Source: Portulaca oleracea (lineage: Eukaryota > Streptophyta > Magnoliopsida > Caryophyllales > Portulacaceae). Taken from it: a stretch of 64,000 bases of DNA. Shown here one piece after another: positions 35,499-47,057 of the stretch (positions are counted from its first letter, which is position 1; each line of letters opens with the position of its first letter). A program made the translations under genes and the position numbers. The stretch spans positions 9,041,001 to 9,105,000 of the forward strand of contig CM055875.1 of assembly GCA_029582165.1 (NCBI GenBank), read 5' to 3'. The notes below the pieces were generated by a model that was not told the DNA's origin, did not search any database, and saw only the letters and a list, made by a program, of their open reading frames with translations.

Positions 35499-35960
35499 TC
35501 AAACGTTTTTTTCTAGTAACGCAATTTGATCTTTAATTAAATTTAGTATATGTTTATGGACGCTTGATAGTAGAGTAACTAAATATAAATATCTGGATTT
35601 TTGATTTTCAAGGAGATTTTCTCTATAATTTCTAGTTGTTTGATCTAGTGATCTTAAAAAATTCCAGGCTTCTTGAATAGTGTATACTTTCAATTCAGGA
35701 AAATTAAACGATTGTCCAGGAGCATAATCTCCTTCTTTAGTTAGTCTTCGATTGAAACCTATTTTTATACATATTTATTTCTTAAGCTTGAATAGTGAAT
35801 GTCAGATATTCTTTCGGTTAGATAAACAATTTTTGCATAAAAATATCTACATTCAATTTTGTTTTGACACAAAAAGTTAATTAGGCGTAATAATCCATCT
35901 TCACAATACATGCCAGTTATTATTTCTTTTTTATTCTTCAGTCTTTAATTTTTCCTTATT
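35499..35960 (-). pseudogene. Inverted fragment, probably of the endogenous caulimovirid
   Basis: A minus-strand frame of 64 residues (35,693-35,499) continues upstream without a start codon, and the next 200 bp also carry protein-like sequence in another frame. I do not recognise the protein. Base composition and codon use (AT-rich, Lys/Ile/Asn-rich) match the adjoining plus-strand viral block, which suggests it is part of the same viral insertion, inverted relative to it. Confidence 0.4.
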
Positions 35961-35977
35961 TGCAATTCTAGTCCCTC

Positions 35978-36532
35978 ATGATTTATTCCTTTTTCATTCT
36001 TCAGTCTTTAATTAGAAAAGTTGATGCATTAGCATTTTATTATAGAAGTTTATATATACGTTCGAATACAAATTTCCCCATAAAAGATAAAAATCAAAAA
36101 GAAAAAATTAAAATAGATCCTCTATTCTCTACAATAAGCTCAGTAATCACACCTCAAGCACAAGAGGCACGAATACCTGCATTAACAGAATTTAAATTAG
36201 TAAATGAAGAAGAAATTACAACTAATCTATTATCTCCAAGATTATCTTTTATTGAAAAAGGGTTAAGGATAGATAGTAGACCAACAACGTCAAGAACTTT
36301 TAGTATGAATTATTCTCGAAATTTAAACTTAAGATCTCTTAATACTGATAATAGAACATATAGAGTTAATTTAGAATATTTTGTTGGACAAAAATGGATA
36401 AAAGATAAAGTAATTATAGATACGGGAGCATCACAATGTCATTGTATAACTTTACCAATTTCAGCATACATAGCATCCGAATACAATTGCACTACATATG
36501 ATGGAAAAATGAATATTTTAACACAAAAATAA
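35978..36532 (+). pseudogene. Caulimovirid polyprotein piece with first retropepsin-like motif
   Basis: 184 codons. The first ~140 residues are Lys/Ile/Asn-rich and unassigned. A catalytic-type DTG triad (DTGAS) is at residues 148-150 (36,419-36,427), followed by a Cys/His cluster. The frame ends at a TAA before the second half of the protease fold. Confidence 0.7.
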
Positions 36533-36537
36533 AAATA

Positions 36538-36723
36538 ATGATGAGAACACCTCAATCCTTTTTATTAGAACAAGATTGTTATATAGACTCAACAATTAAC
36601 AATGAATATTATCATATATTATTAGGTATGACATTCTTAGATAAATTCACTTCTTATGAAATCAAGCCCGCTCATATTACTCTTATAGATGGAGAATCTA
36701 AAATCACCCTTTTTAGAGTATGA
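36538..36723 (+). pseudogene. Second half of the first retropepsin-like domain
   Basis: 61 codons in a shifted frame, holding an ILLGMTFLDK segment that matches the flap/C-terminal element of retropepsins. It follows the DTGAS piece at the right spacing, so one frameshift splits a single domain. Its TGA overlaps the ATG of the next frame (ATGA at 36,720). Confidence 0.65.
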
Positions 36724-37400
36724 AACAAATCGCTATCCCAATCCTTACGTACATTGAAATAACAGTAAAAGACTTAGATATCACAACAGCTGTATTAGTA
36801 GATACTGGATCAGAAGCAACATTATTTGATCAATTACTTTTACCACAATGGGAAACAATTCCCTCGAACAAGAAGATTATAATTAAAGGAGTAAATTCTC
36901 CAAGAACTTATATCGAACATTATCAAACTAATGTAACAATTATATTAGGAAATAAAATTTTAAATATACCTATTGTTCTACAATATAATTCGGGATATGA
37001 CACACTACTTGGAAATGATTTTCTGAAACAATTTTCAAAATTTACACAAACCGCTTTTACAATTTCACTAACAACAAAATGTGGTCATATATTAAAAACA
37101 CCTACATTAAAATATCCATACAGAGTGCGCGCGAAGCGTGGTGGACAAGGTTATGAAAAAGTCTCTTTGAACACACAAGTTGAAAATAAAAATCCTAAAT
37201 ATAAAATTAATATAATCACCAAAGAAAAAATATTAGACAAACTTAAACAACTTTATTATGAAAATACATTACAGTTTTGGAAACCAGAATATCCTAGAGC
37301 CAAAATAGAATTAACACAAGAAATATATATTAGAGAAAAACCTATGTTATATACAGAGGGAGATATTAAAGAATTTCAGTCCAGATTAATGAACTTTTAG
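36720..37400 (+). pseudogene. Second retropepsin-like domain and RT linker
   Basis: 226 codons. A second DTG motif (VDTGSEATLF, Asp at residue 28) is followed about 70 residues later by the partner element TLLGNDFL, so a full retropepsin fold can be drawn. The remainder is the linker leading into the reverse transcriptase, which continues in another frame from 37,381. Two complete protease-like units in a row are unusual. Confidence 0.75.
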
Positions 37401-38012
37401 AAAAAGGGTTAATAAGACCATCTAAAGGAGCTTACTCTTCTCCAGCTTTTATGGTAATGAATGAAGCAGAACGAAGAAGAGGAAAAGCAAGAATGGAATA
37501 AATTACAAAAAATTGAATCAATATACTAAGACATATAATTATTTCCTACCAAACAAAGAAGTTTTTATTAATGTTGTAAAAAATAGGAAATATTTCTCGA
37601 AATTTGACTGTCAATTCGAATTTTGGTAGATAAAAATGGAAGAAAATAGTTATACCATTTGGATTGAAAAATGCTCCTAGAATATTCCAAAGAAGAATGG
37701 ATGATGCTTTTAAACACCTTAATAACTTCTTAGTAGTATATGTTGATGATATCCTTATTAGTTCTAATTCTCTTGATGAACACGAAGACATCTAGAAGAA
37801 TTTGTTAAAGTAGCTATTAAAGAAGGAATTTGTTTGAGTGAAAGTAAAGCAATTATAGAAAAAGAAAAAATTGAATTTTAGGATTTGATGTGGGAGTTAA
37901 TGGAATAAGCCTACAACATCACATTTCTAGAAAAATAAAAGAATACCCTGATGAGCTTAGAACTAAAAAACAAATTCAAGGAATTTTAGAACTATTAGGA
38001 TTCCCACCTAAT
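37381..38012 (+). pseudogene. Caulimovirid reverse transcriptase remains
   Basis: Pieces in at least two frames carry the RT signature, including YVDDIL at about 37,738-37,755. There is a stop in the GKAR segment (near 37,499), a small deletion between about 37,500 and 37,660 and further stops after 37,790. Sequence similarity stops at about 38,012, where the Copia-2 LTR begins. Confidence 0.75.
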
Positions 38013-38185
38013 CTAAACTAACCCAAAACAATAAATAGCATAAACTAAATAGCAGGAGCTTATTACCTCAGGTCTCTCAAATAGAAACGCCTCGGTCGAC
38101 CTTGTACTCTTGAATGCACTAGCGTCAAAGGAACTCCGAGTAGAAGATTTCAAAAAGGAATCCTCCACAAAAGGTCCATGCAGCA
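38013..38185 (-). repeat. Copia-2 3' LTR, distal (U5-side) piece
   Basis: Reverse-complement similarity to Copia-1 around its GCTGCGTGGACTTTTC block shows this is the downstream part of the minus-strand LTR. The piece is joined to 44,699 onward once the solo LTR between them is removed. The terminal ~100 bp expected from Copia-1 is missing or diverged. Confidence 0.65.
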
Positions 38186-38444
38186 TGATGTAGATTTGGT
38201 CCCAAATATACATCATGGGAGCCAAATAATCGATTACATGGAGAAGGAGCTTCATTCACTCATGTCTCTCTCTCAAACGAATAGCTTCATCAAGGGTAGC
38301 TCAGTAATTTGCTCTATATCTCAAGAACCATGAAGATATTGTGGAAGTCATCCTAGGGTCAAATGATCTACATCAAAGGAGCTTCACAATGGTTTTTGAA
38401 TCTTGAAGTTTGGTGAAGAAACGAGCAAGTTATCATAGTTTTAA

Positions 38445-39117
38445 GGGAAATTGGATTCTAATAATACGAACTTTTGGCCATATAAGACTTAATAATACGA
38501 ACTTTCGATTAGGTTTTGAATAATATGAACTTTGACCCCCTGTTGCCCCCAGTAACACGCTACCGAGTTAGCTTTATTTTGACTCGTCGGGAAATCTAGG
38601 TGGCGGTGGCGGCACGTTTTCTTTGATGTTTGACCATGTCATGTCACCCATTGACTTAAAAAATTGCCACGTCACTCTCTCTTTCTCTCTCCTCTCTCTT
38701 CCCTCTCTCTCTCTCTCTCTTTCGCTCTCTCCTCTCTTCGTCATTCCCAGATCCGGTTCTCTCACAATTCACTTGCAAATAATGAAGAAGAAGAAGAAGA
38801 TGGGGAAACAGATCTGGGAATGACGAAGAGAGGAGAGAGCGAAAGAGAGAGAGAGAGAGGGAAGAGAGAGGAGAGAGAAAGAGAGAGTGACATTGCAATT
38901 TTTTAAGTCAATGGGTGACATGACATGGTCAAACATCAAAGAAAACGTGCCGCCACCACCACCTAGATTTCCCGACGAATCAAAATAAAGCTAACTCGAT
39001 GGCGTGTTACTGGGGGCAACAGGGGGTCAAAGTTCATATTATTCAGAACCTAATCGAAAGTTCGTATTATTAAGTCTTATATGACCAAAAGTTCGTATTA
39101 TTAGAATCCAATTTCCC
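38445..39117. mobile_element. 673-bp palindromic MULE MITE
   Basis: Ends GGGAAATTGGATTCTAATAA and its inverse. The 9-bp target duplication TAGTTTTAA is at 38,436-38,444 and 39,118-39,126. Arms of about 310 bp pair almost throughout, including the CT/GA-rich stretches, around a spacer of about 50 bp, so the open frames on both strands here are mirror images of low-complexity arms and are not genes. The 9-bp duplication places it among Mutator-derived elements. Confidence 0.92.
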
Positions 39118-39451
39118 TAGTTTTAATATAGCTTATGTACATTTGTTTCTTTATGATGTCACACTTGTATAGGATGATGTAAGCTAGATCCTTTGTATTT
39201 TCTTTCATTTCACACGCCTAAAGGGTTCTCATTTACTATAAATAGACCCCTTGGGTGCCTTGTAAACACATCTCATTCAATAATCAAATACAAAGTAAAC
39301 ACATGATGTTGTTTTCTCTCTAGCTTTTGTGCTAGTCTTTTCGTTTCTCTTGAGGGAGTTTCGATCTATCCCTACTTCTAGCCTTGGGTTGGCATCCCTT
39401 GGTGGTGAAAGGTAGAATTGAAGAGTTCCTTGAGGTGGTGTGGCTATATGA

Positions 39452-40279
39452 TGATGTATAATGGGATCAAAGAGATCTCATTACATAAAGAATTCAGGAT
39501 CTTTATGAACAAAGATAAGAATCTTCCTCTCTAAGTTCTTAAGGATCAACTAAACTCAATGAAAAGAGATGGAAAACGAAACTAGAATAGGAATTCGTTT
39601 ACCAAATGAACGTTTAATGTTTGAATGATGAATGCTTGTTGAACAAATGATGGATGATTGAATGAATGGATGAGCGAACGATAATGGCGTTTGAAGACTC
39701 CCACGAGGATATAGGCACACCACCTCAAAGAACTCTTCAATTCTACCTTTCACCACCATGGGATGCCAACCCAAGGCTAGAAGTAGAGATAGATCGAAAC
39801 TCTCTCAAGAGAAACGAAAAGCTAGAGAGAAAACAACATCATGTGTTTACTTTGTATTTGATTTATTATGAATGAGATGTGTTTACAAGGCACCCAAGCG
39901 GTCTATTTATAGTAAATGAGAACCCTTTAGGCGTGTGAAATGAAAAAAATACAAAGGATCTAGCTTACATCATCCTATACAAGTGTGACATCATAAAGAA
40001 ACAAATGTACATAAGCTATATTAAAACTATGATAACTTGCTCGTTTCTTCACTAAACTTCAAGATTCAAAAACCATTGTGAAGCTCCTTTGATGTAGATC
40101 ATTGGACCCTAGGATGACTTCCACAATATCTTCATGGTTCTTGAGATATAGAGCAAATTACTGAGCTACCCTTGATGAAGCTATTCGTTTGAGAGAGAGA
40201 CATGAGTGAATGAAGCTCCTTCTCCATATAATCGATTATTTGGCTCCCATGATGTATATTTGGGGCCAAATCTACATCA
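39452..40279 (-). repeat. 3' LTR of the Gypsy element
   Basis: On the minus strand it starts TGATGTAGATTTGGCCCC just after the polypurine tract (CTAGGGGGGAA, rc of 40,280-40,290) and ends CATTATACATCA. The TATA region CTATAAATAG lies at about 39,911-39,920. Confidence 0.92.
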
Positions 40280-41945
40280 TTCCCCCCTAGTTGAGAAGAG
40301 TTTGTCCTCAAACTAGGAAGTTCTTCTTCACCTCCATAGTAGGCCTTAAGATCACTCACGTTGAAAGTATAACTTCCTTCATAGTCTTCACCAAGTTGTA
40401 GTTTATAAGCATTGTCACCAATCCTTTCCAAAACTTCATAAGGACCATCTCCTCTCGGTGCAAGCTTACCTTTCCTCTTAGAAGGAAATCTTTCTTTCTT
40501 CAAGTGAATCCAAACAAGATCTCTCGGTTCAATTACAACCTTCTTCCTTGTTCTATTCACTCTACTATATACAAGAATATCATCAAAGTAAACTACAACA
40601 CACTTGCCAATAAGAGGCTTCAATACATGATTCATGAGACGCATAAACATAGATGGTGCATTAGTAAGACCAAATGGCATCACAAGCCACTCATATAACC
40701 CTTCTTTCGTTTTGAATGCCGTCTTCCACTCATCTCCTTCATGAATACGAATTTGATGATATCCACTTCTAAAATCAACTTTGGAGAATACAACACTCCC
40801 ATGTAACTCATCAAGTAGATCCTCAAGACGTGGTATTGGGAATCTATACTTGATTGTGATCTTGTTTATGGCTCGGCAATCCATACACATTCGTTGAGAT
40901 CCATCTTTCTTTGGTACAAGCAAAACAGGAACAGCACATGGACTCATACTTTCACGTACCAAGCCTTTGGACAAAAGATCATCTACTTGCCTTTGCACTT
41001 CTTGAGCGTCTTTTGGGTTCATTCGATAGGCCGGCTTGTTGGGGAGCATAGAACCCGGAACAAGATCAATTTTGTGCTCAATATCTCTTCTTGGAGGTAG
41101 CCCCTTTGGCATCTCTTTTGGGAACAAATGTTTGAAGCGTTCCAAAAGAGGTTGGAGACGTGCATGCTCATGTGTTGGGGACGCTTCCTCCTCTTCCAAG
41201 TTAGCTAAAATAAGATCTTTATGCTCTTGGAACTCATGATACTCGGCCTTCATAAAGCTCACAATATTTGTCTCCTCCTTTTGTTGTTGTTGTTGGGGAC
41301 GTATGATCGATGATGGTGAGAGAGGAGCCAAAGTGATCTTCTTTTTGTTGGGAACAAAAGTGTAGGTGTTTGATCTCCCATCATGCGTGACATGCCTATA
41401 AAAAAGCCTAGGTCTCCCAAGCAAAATATGACAAGTATCCATTGGAATTACATCACACCAAATACAATCTTTGTAGTTTTTACCAATGGAAAGACTTACA
41501 AGCACACGGTGAACCACACGAATTCCCTTCCCATGACTTAACCATTGAATTGTGTAGGGGGACGGGTATGGACTAACCTCCAATTGTAGCTTATTCACCA
41601 TGGTTGTTGAAGCGGCATTAGTGCAACTTCCGCCATCAATAATTAGAGAACACACTTTGCCTTGAATAGTACACCTTGTATGAAAGATGTTCTCTCTTTG
41701 TTCTTGCTCGTTTGGTACACAAGCAACGCTTAAGGCCCTTCTTACTACCAACATTTCTCCTTCATACGCTTCCTCTACTTCTTCCTCATTCATGTCAATG
41801 GTGCCATTAACCTCTTCTTCATTTTCACTTTCATTATACTCCGGCTCAACATACAAAGCAATTTGATATTCAACCAAAGATACAACTCTTTTGTTAGGAC
41901 ACTCCGAGGCATAATGACCTAAGCCTTGACAACAAAAACACCTTC
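40132..41945 (-). CDS. Gypsy pol: zinc knuckle, protease, truncated RT fused to integrase tail
   Basis: A 581-codon frame from ATG 41,877 is open further upstream, where a CCHC knuckle (CFCCQGLGHYASEC) is read in the same frame. The protease motif is LIIDGGSCTNAAS. The RT begins about residue 290 (KGLVRESMSPCAVPVLLVPK) and runs to the catalytic YFDDILVYS. There it joins directly, in frame, to the C-terminal integrase region (NRTRKKVV, then RGDGPYEVLERI), so thumb, RNase H and the integrase zinc and DDE domains are deleted. The frame then runs through the polypurine tract into the 3' LTR and stops at 40,132; about 50 C-terminal residues are therefore LTR-encoded. The frame is long and clean, with no stop, so it could be translated, but the product would lack integration activity. 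Confidence 0.9.
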
Positions 41946-42847
41946 TTGGGGCTAAGGGTTTGGTTTCTTGGACGTGGGGTTCGGGAATGGATGGAGGCTG
42001 ATTTTGTGGAGCTTTTGTGTTTGGTGGTTTTGTGGGGAATGGGGTTCTTTGTTGTGGAGTGTATGGGCGTGTATTTTGTGGGGGGTTTGTAGGATGTTTG
42101 GTACTTTGTCATGGTCTCTTTACCCCTTTCTTTTCTTTGCCTTTCTACTTTTGAGGGCAAAGAACTCAATTCATCCAAAGATTGGTAAGAATGTAACTCA
42201 ACAATATTACGAATCCAATCATTAAGACCATACAAGAAACATACCAAAGTTTGAGGTTCATTCTCTTTGAGATCACAACGCCAAAGAAGATGTTCAAACT
42301 CCTTTGTGTACTCCTCCACACTTTTGCTTCCTTGAACCAAACGTTGCAATTTGTAGTAGTTATCTTGGAGATAACTTGGTGGTAGAAACTTTTCTTGTAA
42401 CTAGCTCTTCATCTTACTCCATGTCTTAATCTTGTCCTTCCCTTTAGCTTGCCTCTTCTTTTGCAAATTAGTCCACCAAATGGACGCATGTTTTCGCAAC
42501 TTAAGAGCCACATACTTCACTTTCTTTTCATCATGAACTTCTTTAAGATCAAAAACACGTTCAATAGTTTGCATCCAATATAAGAAGTTTTCAGGATCAA
42601 GATTACCATCAAATTCCGGAATCTCTACTTTGAAGTCGAATCGTTCCTCCCTTCTTGGACGACCACTTCTTTCACTTTGAACGTCCTCTTCATCATGAGA
42701 TTCATTTCCTTCATGATTCACCCTATGTTGAAGAAGCATGTATCTCTTCAATTGATCGGAGAGATAGGCGATCTTTTGCTTCATAAACTCTACATCCTCT
42801 TGAGACGTCGAGGGTTGATTCGTGGGTGTACTTGCACTATCCATCAA
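41894..42847 (-). pseudogene. Gypsy gag with one frameshift
   Basis: The N-terminal piece (42,847-42,401, 148 aa) has the Retrotrans_gag core (FDGNLDPENFLYWMQTIERV, then ASIWWTNLQ). The C-terminal piece (42,349-41,894) continues the same domain (EYTKEFEHLLWRCDLKE) in another frame before a Pro/Lys/Thr-rich tail. A frameshift or small loss lies between 42,350 and 42,400. The CCHC knuckle follows in the pol frame. Confidence 0.85.
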
Positions 42848-43053
42848 TCTTGATACAAAAAGATCACAAGAAACTCACGGATTGGGGTTAGCATGTAGGG
42901 ACGAGAGGGGGTTTGTGTTTCGGTTTGATTGTGTTTGGGTTTTGGGTTCTTTGTGGGACTAATGGTGGACGTGTGATGGAGGGGTGGAAGGGGAGTGATT
43001 TGTGATGGAAAGAATGCAAAAAGATGGTGCAAGAACTAAGAGAATCATCCTCC

Positions 43054-43067
43054 TAAGCTCTGATACC
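43054..43067 (-). other. Primer-binding site of the Gypsy element
   Basis: On the minus strand the sequence just inside the 5' LTR reads TGGTATCAGAGCTT, complementary to initiator methionine tRNA. Confidence 0.88.
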
Positions 43068-43072
43068 AATTT

Positions 43073-44435
43073 TGATGTATAATGGGATCAAAGAGATCTC
43101 ATTACACAAAGAATTCAGGATCTTTATGAACAAAGATAAGAATCTTCCTCTCTAAGTTCTTAAGGATCAACTAAACTCAATGAAAAGAGATGGAAAACGA
43201 AACTAGAATAGGAATTCGTTTACCAAATGAACGTTTGATGTTTGAATGATGAATGCTTGTTGAACAAATGATGGATGATTTAATGAATGGATGAACGAAC
43301 GATAATGGCGTTTGAAGACTCCCACAAGGATATAGGCACACCACCTCAAAGAACTCTTCAATTCTACCTTTCACCACCAAGGGATGCCAACCCAAGGCTA
43401 GAAGTAGAGATAGATCGAAACTCCCTCAAGAGAAACGAAAAGCCAGCACAAAAGCTAGAGAGAAAACAACATCATGTGTTTACTTTGTATTTGATTTATT
43501 ATGAATGAGATGTGTTTACAAGGCACCCAAGCGGTCTATTTATAGTAAATGAGAACCCTTTAGGCGTGTGAAATGAAAGAAAATACAAAGGATCTAGCTT
43601 ACATCATCCTATATAAGTGTGACATCATAAAGAAACAAATGTACATAAGCTAGATTAAAACGGGTTTTTTGCTTTTTGGACACTGTATTTTGGGGTATTT
43701 ACAATCTAGACCCCCATGTTTCAAAGTTTACAATTTGGACCCTATACTTTGTTTTCGGCAACAATTTGGACATAATTAGAGGGGTCCGGCCAAAAGAGGT
43801 CCTTATTGTAGTTTGACTGATTTTTCCTTCCAAAGTTTCCCCTTAATTATATCTGTACTTCCAAATTTACCCTCCATTTATTCGGTTTTCTGGGAGTTTG
43901 GAGTTGAATAGTCACTAAGGGTAGGATATGCGTATGGGCTGTGAAATTGAAGTCTTCAGTCTAGTCAATTTCAAAAGGAAATTCAAAATAAATGAATAAA
44001 TGAAATAAGGGTAAATTGGTCAGTTTATGCAAGATTTTGGTCTTCACCGGAGTCAAACTTAACTTTGGACTAAATTTTTTGGGTCCATATTGTATAGGGT
44101 CCAAATTGTAAACTTTGAAACATGGGGGTCCAGATTGTAAATACCCCCAAAATACAGGGTCCAAAAAGCAAAAAACCCAAACACTATGATAACTTGCTCG
44201 TTTCTTCACCAAACTTCAAGATTCAAAAACCATTGTGAAGCTCCTTTGATGTTGATCATTTGCCCTAGGATGACTTCCACAATATCTTCATGGTTCTTGA
44301 GATATAGAGCAAATTACCGAGCTACCCGTGATGAAGCTATTCGTTTGAGAGAGAGACATGAGTGAATGAAGCTCCTTCTCCATGTAATTGATTATTTGGC
44401 TCCCATGATGTATATTTGGGACCAAATCTACATTA
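43073..44435 (-). repeat. 5' LTR of the Gypsy element, carrying a MITE
   Basis: Matches the left LTR except for the 517-bp insertion at 43,662-44,178. Without it the LTR is about 846 bp. On the minus strand it starts TAATGTAGATTTGG (G-to-A change at the second base). Confidence 0.9.
43662..44178. mobile_element. 517-bp foldback MITE
   Basis: The TIR GGGTTTTTTGCTTTTTGGAC and its inverse at the right end pair over roughly 120 bp, including TTTGAAACATGGGGGTC. It interrupts the 5' LTR at a point that is intact in the 3' LTR (TTAAAACTATGATAAC). A short AAAC lies on both sides. No coding capacity. Confidence 0.85.
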
Positions 44436-44703
44436 CTATATCCTCGTGGGAGTCTTCAAACTCCATAATCGTTCGTTCATCCATTCATTCAATCATCCAT
44501 CATTTGTTCAACAAGCATTCATCATTCAAACATCAAACGTTCATTTGGTAAACGAATTCCTATTCTCGTTTCGTTTTCCATCTCTTTTCATTGAGTTTAG
44601 TTGATCCTTAAGAACCTAGAGAGGGAGATTCTTATCTTTGTTTATAAAGATCCTGAATTCTTTGTGTAATGAGATCTCTTTGATCCCATTATACATCACA
44701 GCA

Positions 44704-45355
44704 CCTTTCGGTATGACTGCTAGACCGTTTCAACCCCGGTCAAACCGTGGTCAAAAGAGTATGTTGGACCGTATCAAATACGGACGTCCTTCCCCCTTTA
44801 GGGCGATTTCCCGGGAATCACCCCGAGACCCCTAAAATCGGGAACTCTCAAATGAAAGCTTTTCCCGGTATCCCTTAAATCTCAAAATAGAGACTAGCCT
44901 TTATAAATGGCCACTTGGGATTGGAAAGACAATTTCCACTCAAAGGGGGAACCCATATATACAGGAGAGAGAAGAGGGGAAATGGAGTTCCATTTCCGAT
45001 GTGGGATACGTGCCTGGGCATCACCACGGACCGTGGTGGGCACTAGAACTAAAACTACAACCCAGGGGGCAGCCACGAACCGCGGTGGCCCTTGGCACCT
45101 CCGTGGTGTCCTCCTTTGCCCCCTTTTACGGTATCTTGGCCTCCCCGGTTCTACCCGTTATTGATCCGGCCCTCTTTCTAACATACTCCTGTCTTAGGGT
45201 ACTGGCTTATGTGACCCTGTGGGACCAACTATCACAGTTGTGATTGAACTGTTCAATCACCGGCTAAGAGATCTTCTAGCAAAGACATCAACCACTATGC
45301 TACGTTGGCTTGAGTACACGGTTGTATTTGAACATTGTCGGGACACTCCCAACAA
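44704..45355 (-). repeat. Copia-2 3' LTR, proximal piece
   Basis: Minus strand. It begins at the reverse complement of GTCGGGACACTCCCAACAAT, next to a polypurine tract, just as in Copia-1. It contains the related palindromes CACCACGGACCGTGGTGG (about 45,022) and a diverged pair near 45,072. It is interrupted on its left by the CAGCA-flanked solo LTR. Confidence 0.8.
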
Positions 45356-47057
45356 TCTTCCACTTGTCCCACAAGTGTTCAAAGTAAAAAAAATTCCCTT
45401 GTCTCCTTAATGTCTCGAATTCGGATAAAGTAAGCCAAAGCTATCCTTGTTTATCCCGAATGTTTCTCGATCTCCGAGCTAGACTTGAAAATTAGATGAT
45501 GAACTGTTGATTCATTCAGGCTTGGCCAATCACTTTCCAGTCTAAACTCATCGAGTGGCCTTTGAGACATGTAATCCCTCAAAGAGGGCGGACAAAGCCA
45601 TCTTGTTCAACTACAAATCACTACACGATCAAAAATAACCTGGACACCGCCCACTTCACCTCCTGTTACGAGAAATTTCGGACACGCTCCAAAGTCATCA
45701 CAAACCATGTGTGAGATGTAAAGAACTCGGGATTTAGGAATTTCTGTGAGTTGGTGAGAATTCTTAAAACATATAACTTGAAGAATTTCTCACCGCGGGT
45801 TAGTTAAGTAAATGTTCTTCAACATATTACCCATGTGATTGACTCTCGACATCCAATGTCCCTATGATCATGAACGTTCGATCATCAAATCAATCCCTCA
45901 TGCTAATTGCTTACAATCATCATTTTCTTAACATGATGATCCAATTAGGAACTCGGTCGACACTCGACCAGGTCTAGCATATCCAATTACATCGAATGAG
46001 GCTTCATAAGAGCGGACATCATCTGTTCTTCCCATTTTGGAACAAGCTAACCTTTTGGACATTCGTTCAATTCTAAATCTCAATTGAACCGAACCTTTAG
46101 AGTTTTATTAATGAATTATACAAATTGTGAAACAATGTAAACATGAGAAGCAAGTTAGCCGCATTCTCCAATGTGTTTGCAACTCATGAACTGTTCATAC
46201 AAGTGTATCAAATCCTACACATTCTTTAATGCGTCTTAAAACCTATTGCCTTGACATAACCATTATGTCAAGTTAAGTTAGGTTAAGTTAAGCATAACCA
46301 TTATGCTTTCTAAACAATAGGGGTTTAGGGTGTGACATTCACATTATAATGAACCTTGCACATTTATTAATCACTCACCTCGAACAAGATTCGAGTGATG
46401 TAACTTCCAAGGGACAATCGTTTGTGAACTTTGTCCTGCGCCCTAGTCTGCTTAGCTCGAGCAATGGCCCCTAAAAAGGATAACCAAGCTTCTGTTGCAC
46501 AACACTAGACGCCAAATTCTTTGATGAACTCCTTCATCCACATAGTCTCCAAGGTGGCTTCTCAAACAAGCCGAGATGTACTTAGACTTAAAATAGATTC
46601 TCCAAGAGGAGTCTTACTTCGAACACGTTCAAGTTACAAACTCTTTATATGATCGTGACCGGACTGATTCTGGTAACCATCACTATATGTTGTGTGTCAA
46701 GTACAAGTGTATCTCTTTACACTCTTTACACATTTTCCATTTGTCCTTCGTATAAAACCAAAGACATCTCTTTAGTTTCATTACACTCTTGAGTATGATA
46801 AGCACTTTAGACCAACGTTTCAATCTAATTTGAAACATGACTTTATGTACTCAAGATAATTTGCATTCGACAACTCAATACTCATTTCAGCATTTATGAC
46901 TGATCCTATTGGCCGAGAATAGATCAGGATTCACATCCACTCTTAGGATTCAGATGTCAACTTCATCCTCCATACCAAGTGATGTAATGATGCCATTTTG
47001 GATCATATCTACTTCTTGGAGCTCTACTAAACTATTTCAGTGACTTATCATTATAAG
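45356..47057 (-). pseudogene. Copia-2 pol remains, 3' part
   Basis: No frame above 60 codons. The relation rests on colinear similarity to Copia-1 just upstream of its 3' LTR (for example the CACTTGTGGGACAAGTGG block). It continues at 51,150 after the MULE. Confidence 0.6.

Larger units (their letters stand above)
35978..38012 (+). mobile_element. Endogenous caulimovirid (pararetrovirus) fragment, broken
   Basis: The block encodes, in order, two retropepsin-like domains and a reverse transcriptase of the Caulimoviridae type. The RT assignment rests on the E-RRRGKAR segment, the PNK word, the FSKFDC word and the YVDDIL active site. Frames are interrupted between 36,532 and 36,538, at 36,720, and repeatedly through the RT. 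RNase H is not recognised before the block ends at the Copia-2 LTR. It is a decayed genomic copy and cannot give a functional product. Confidence 0.8.
39449..44435 (-). mobile_element. Gypsy element with two LTRs and an internal pol deletion
   Basis: The TSD is CTATA (39,444-39,448 and 44,436-44,440). The 3' LTR is on the left (to 40,279) and the 5' LTR on the right (from about 43,073), the latter enlarged by a 517-bp MITE. Between them are gag, protease, part of RT and the integrase tail, but no RNase H or integrase core. It sits inside a solo LTR of the same family in opposite orientation. The element cannot transpose alone. Confidence 0.92.
38186..44698 (+). mobile_element. Solo LTR split by two later insertions
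   Basis: TGATGTAGATTTGG at 38,186 and ATTATACATCA at 44,698 are the two ends of one LTR with the TSD CAGCA (38,181-38,185 and 44,699-44,703). The LTR sequence itself is 38,186-38,435, 39,118-39,448 and 44,441-44,698, about 839 bp, matching the family length. It was later hit by a palindromic MITE and by a full element of its own family in opposite orientation. It has no internal region of its own. Confidence 0.85.

Noticed and set aside
38574..38906. Paired frames on both strands with Leu-Ser and Arg-Glu runs
   Set aside because: They are the CT/GA-rich arms of a palindromic MITE.
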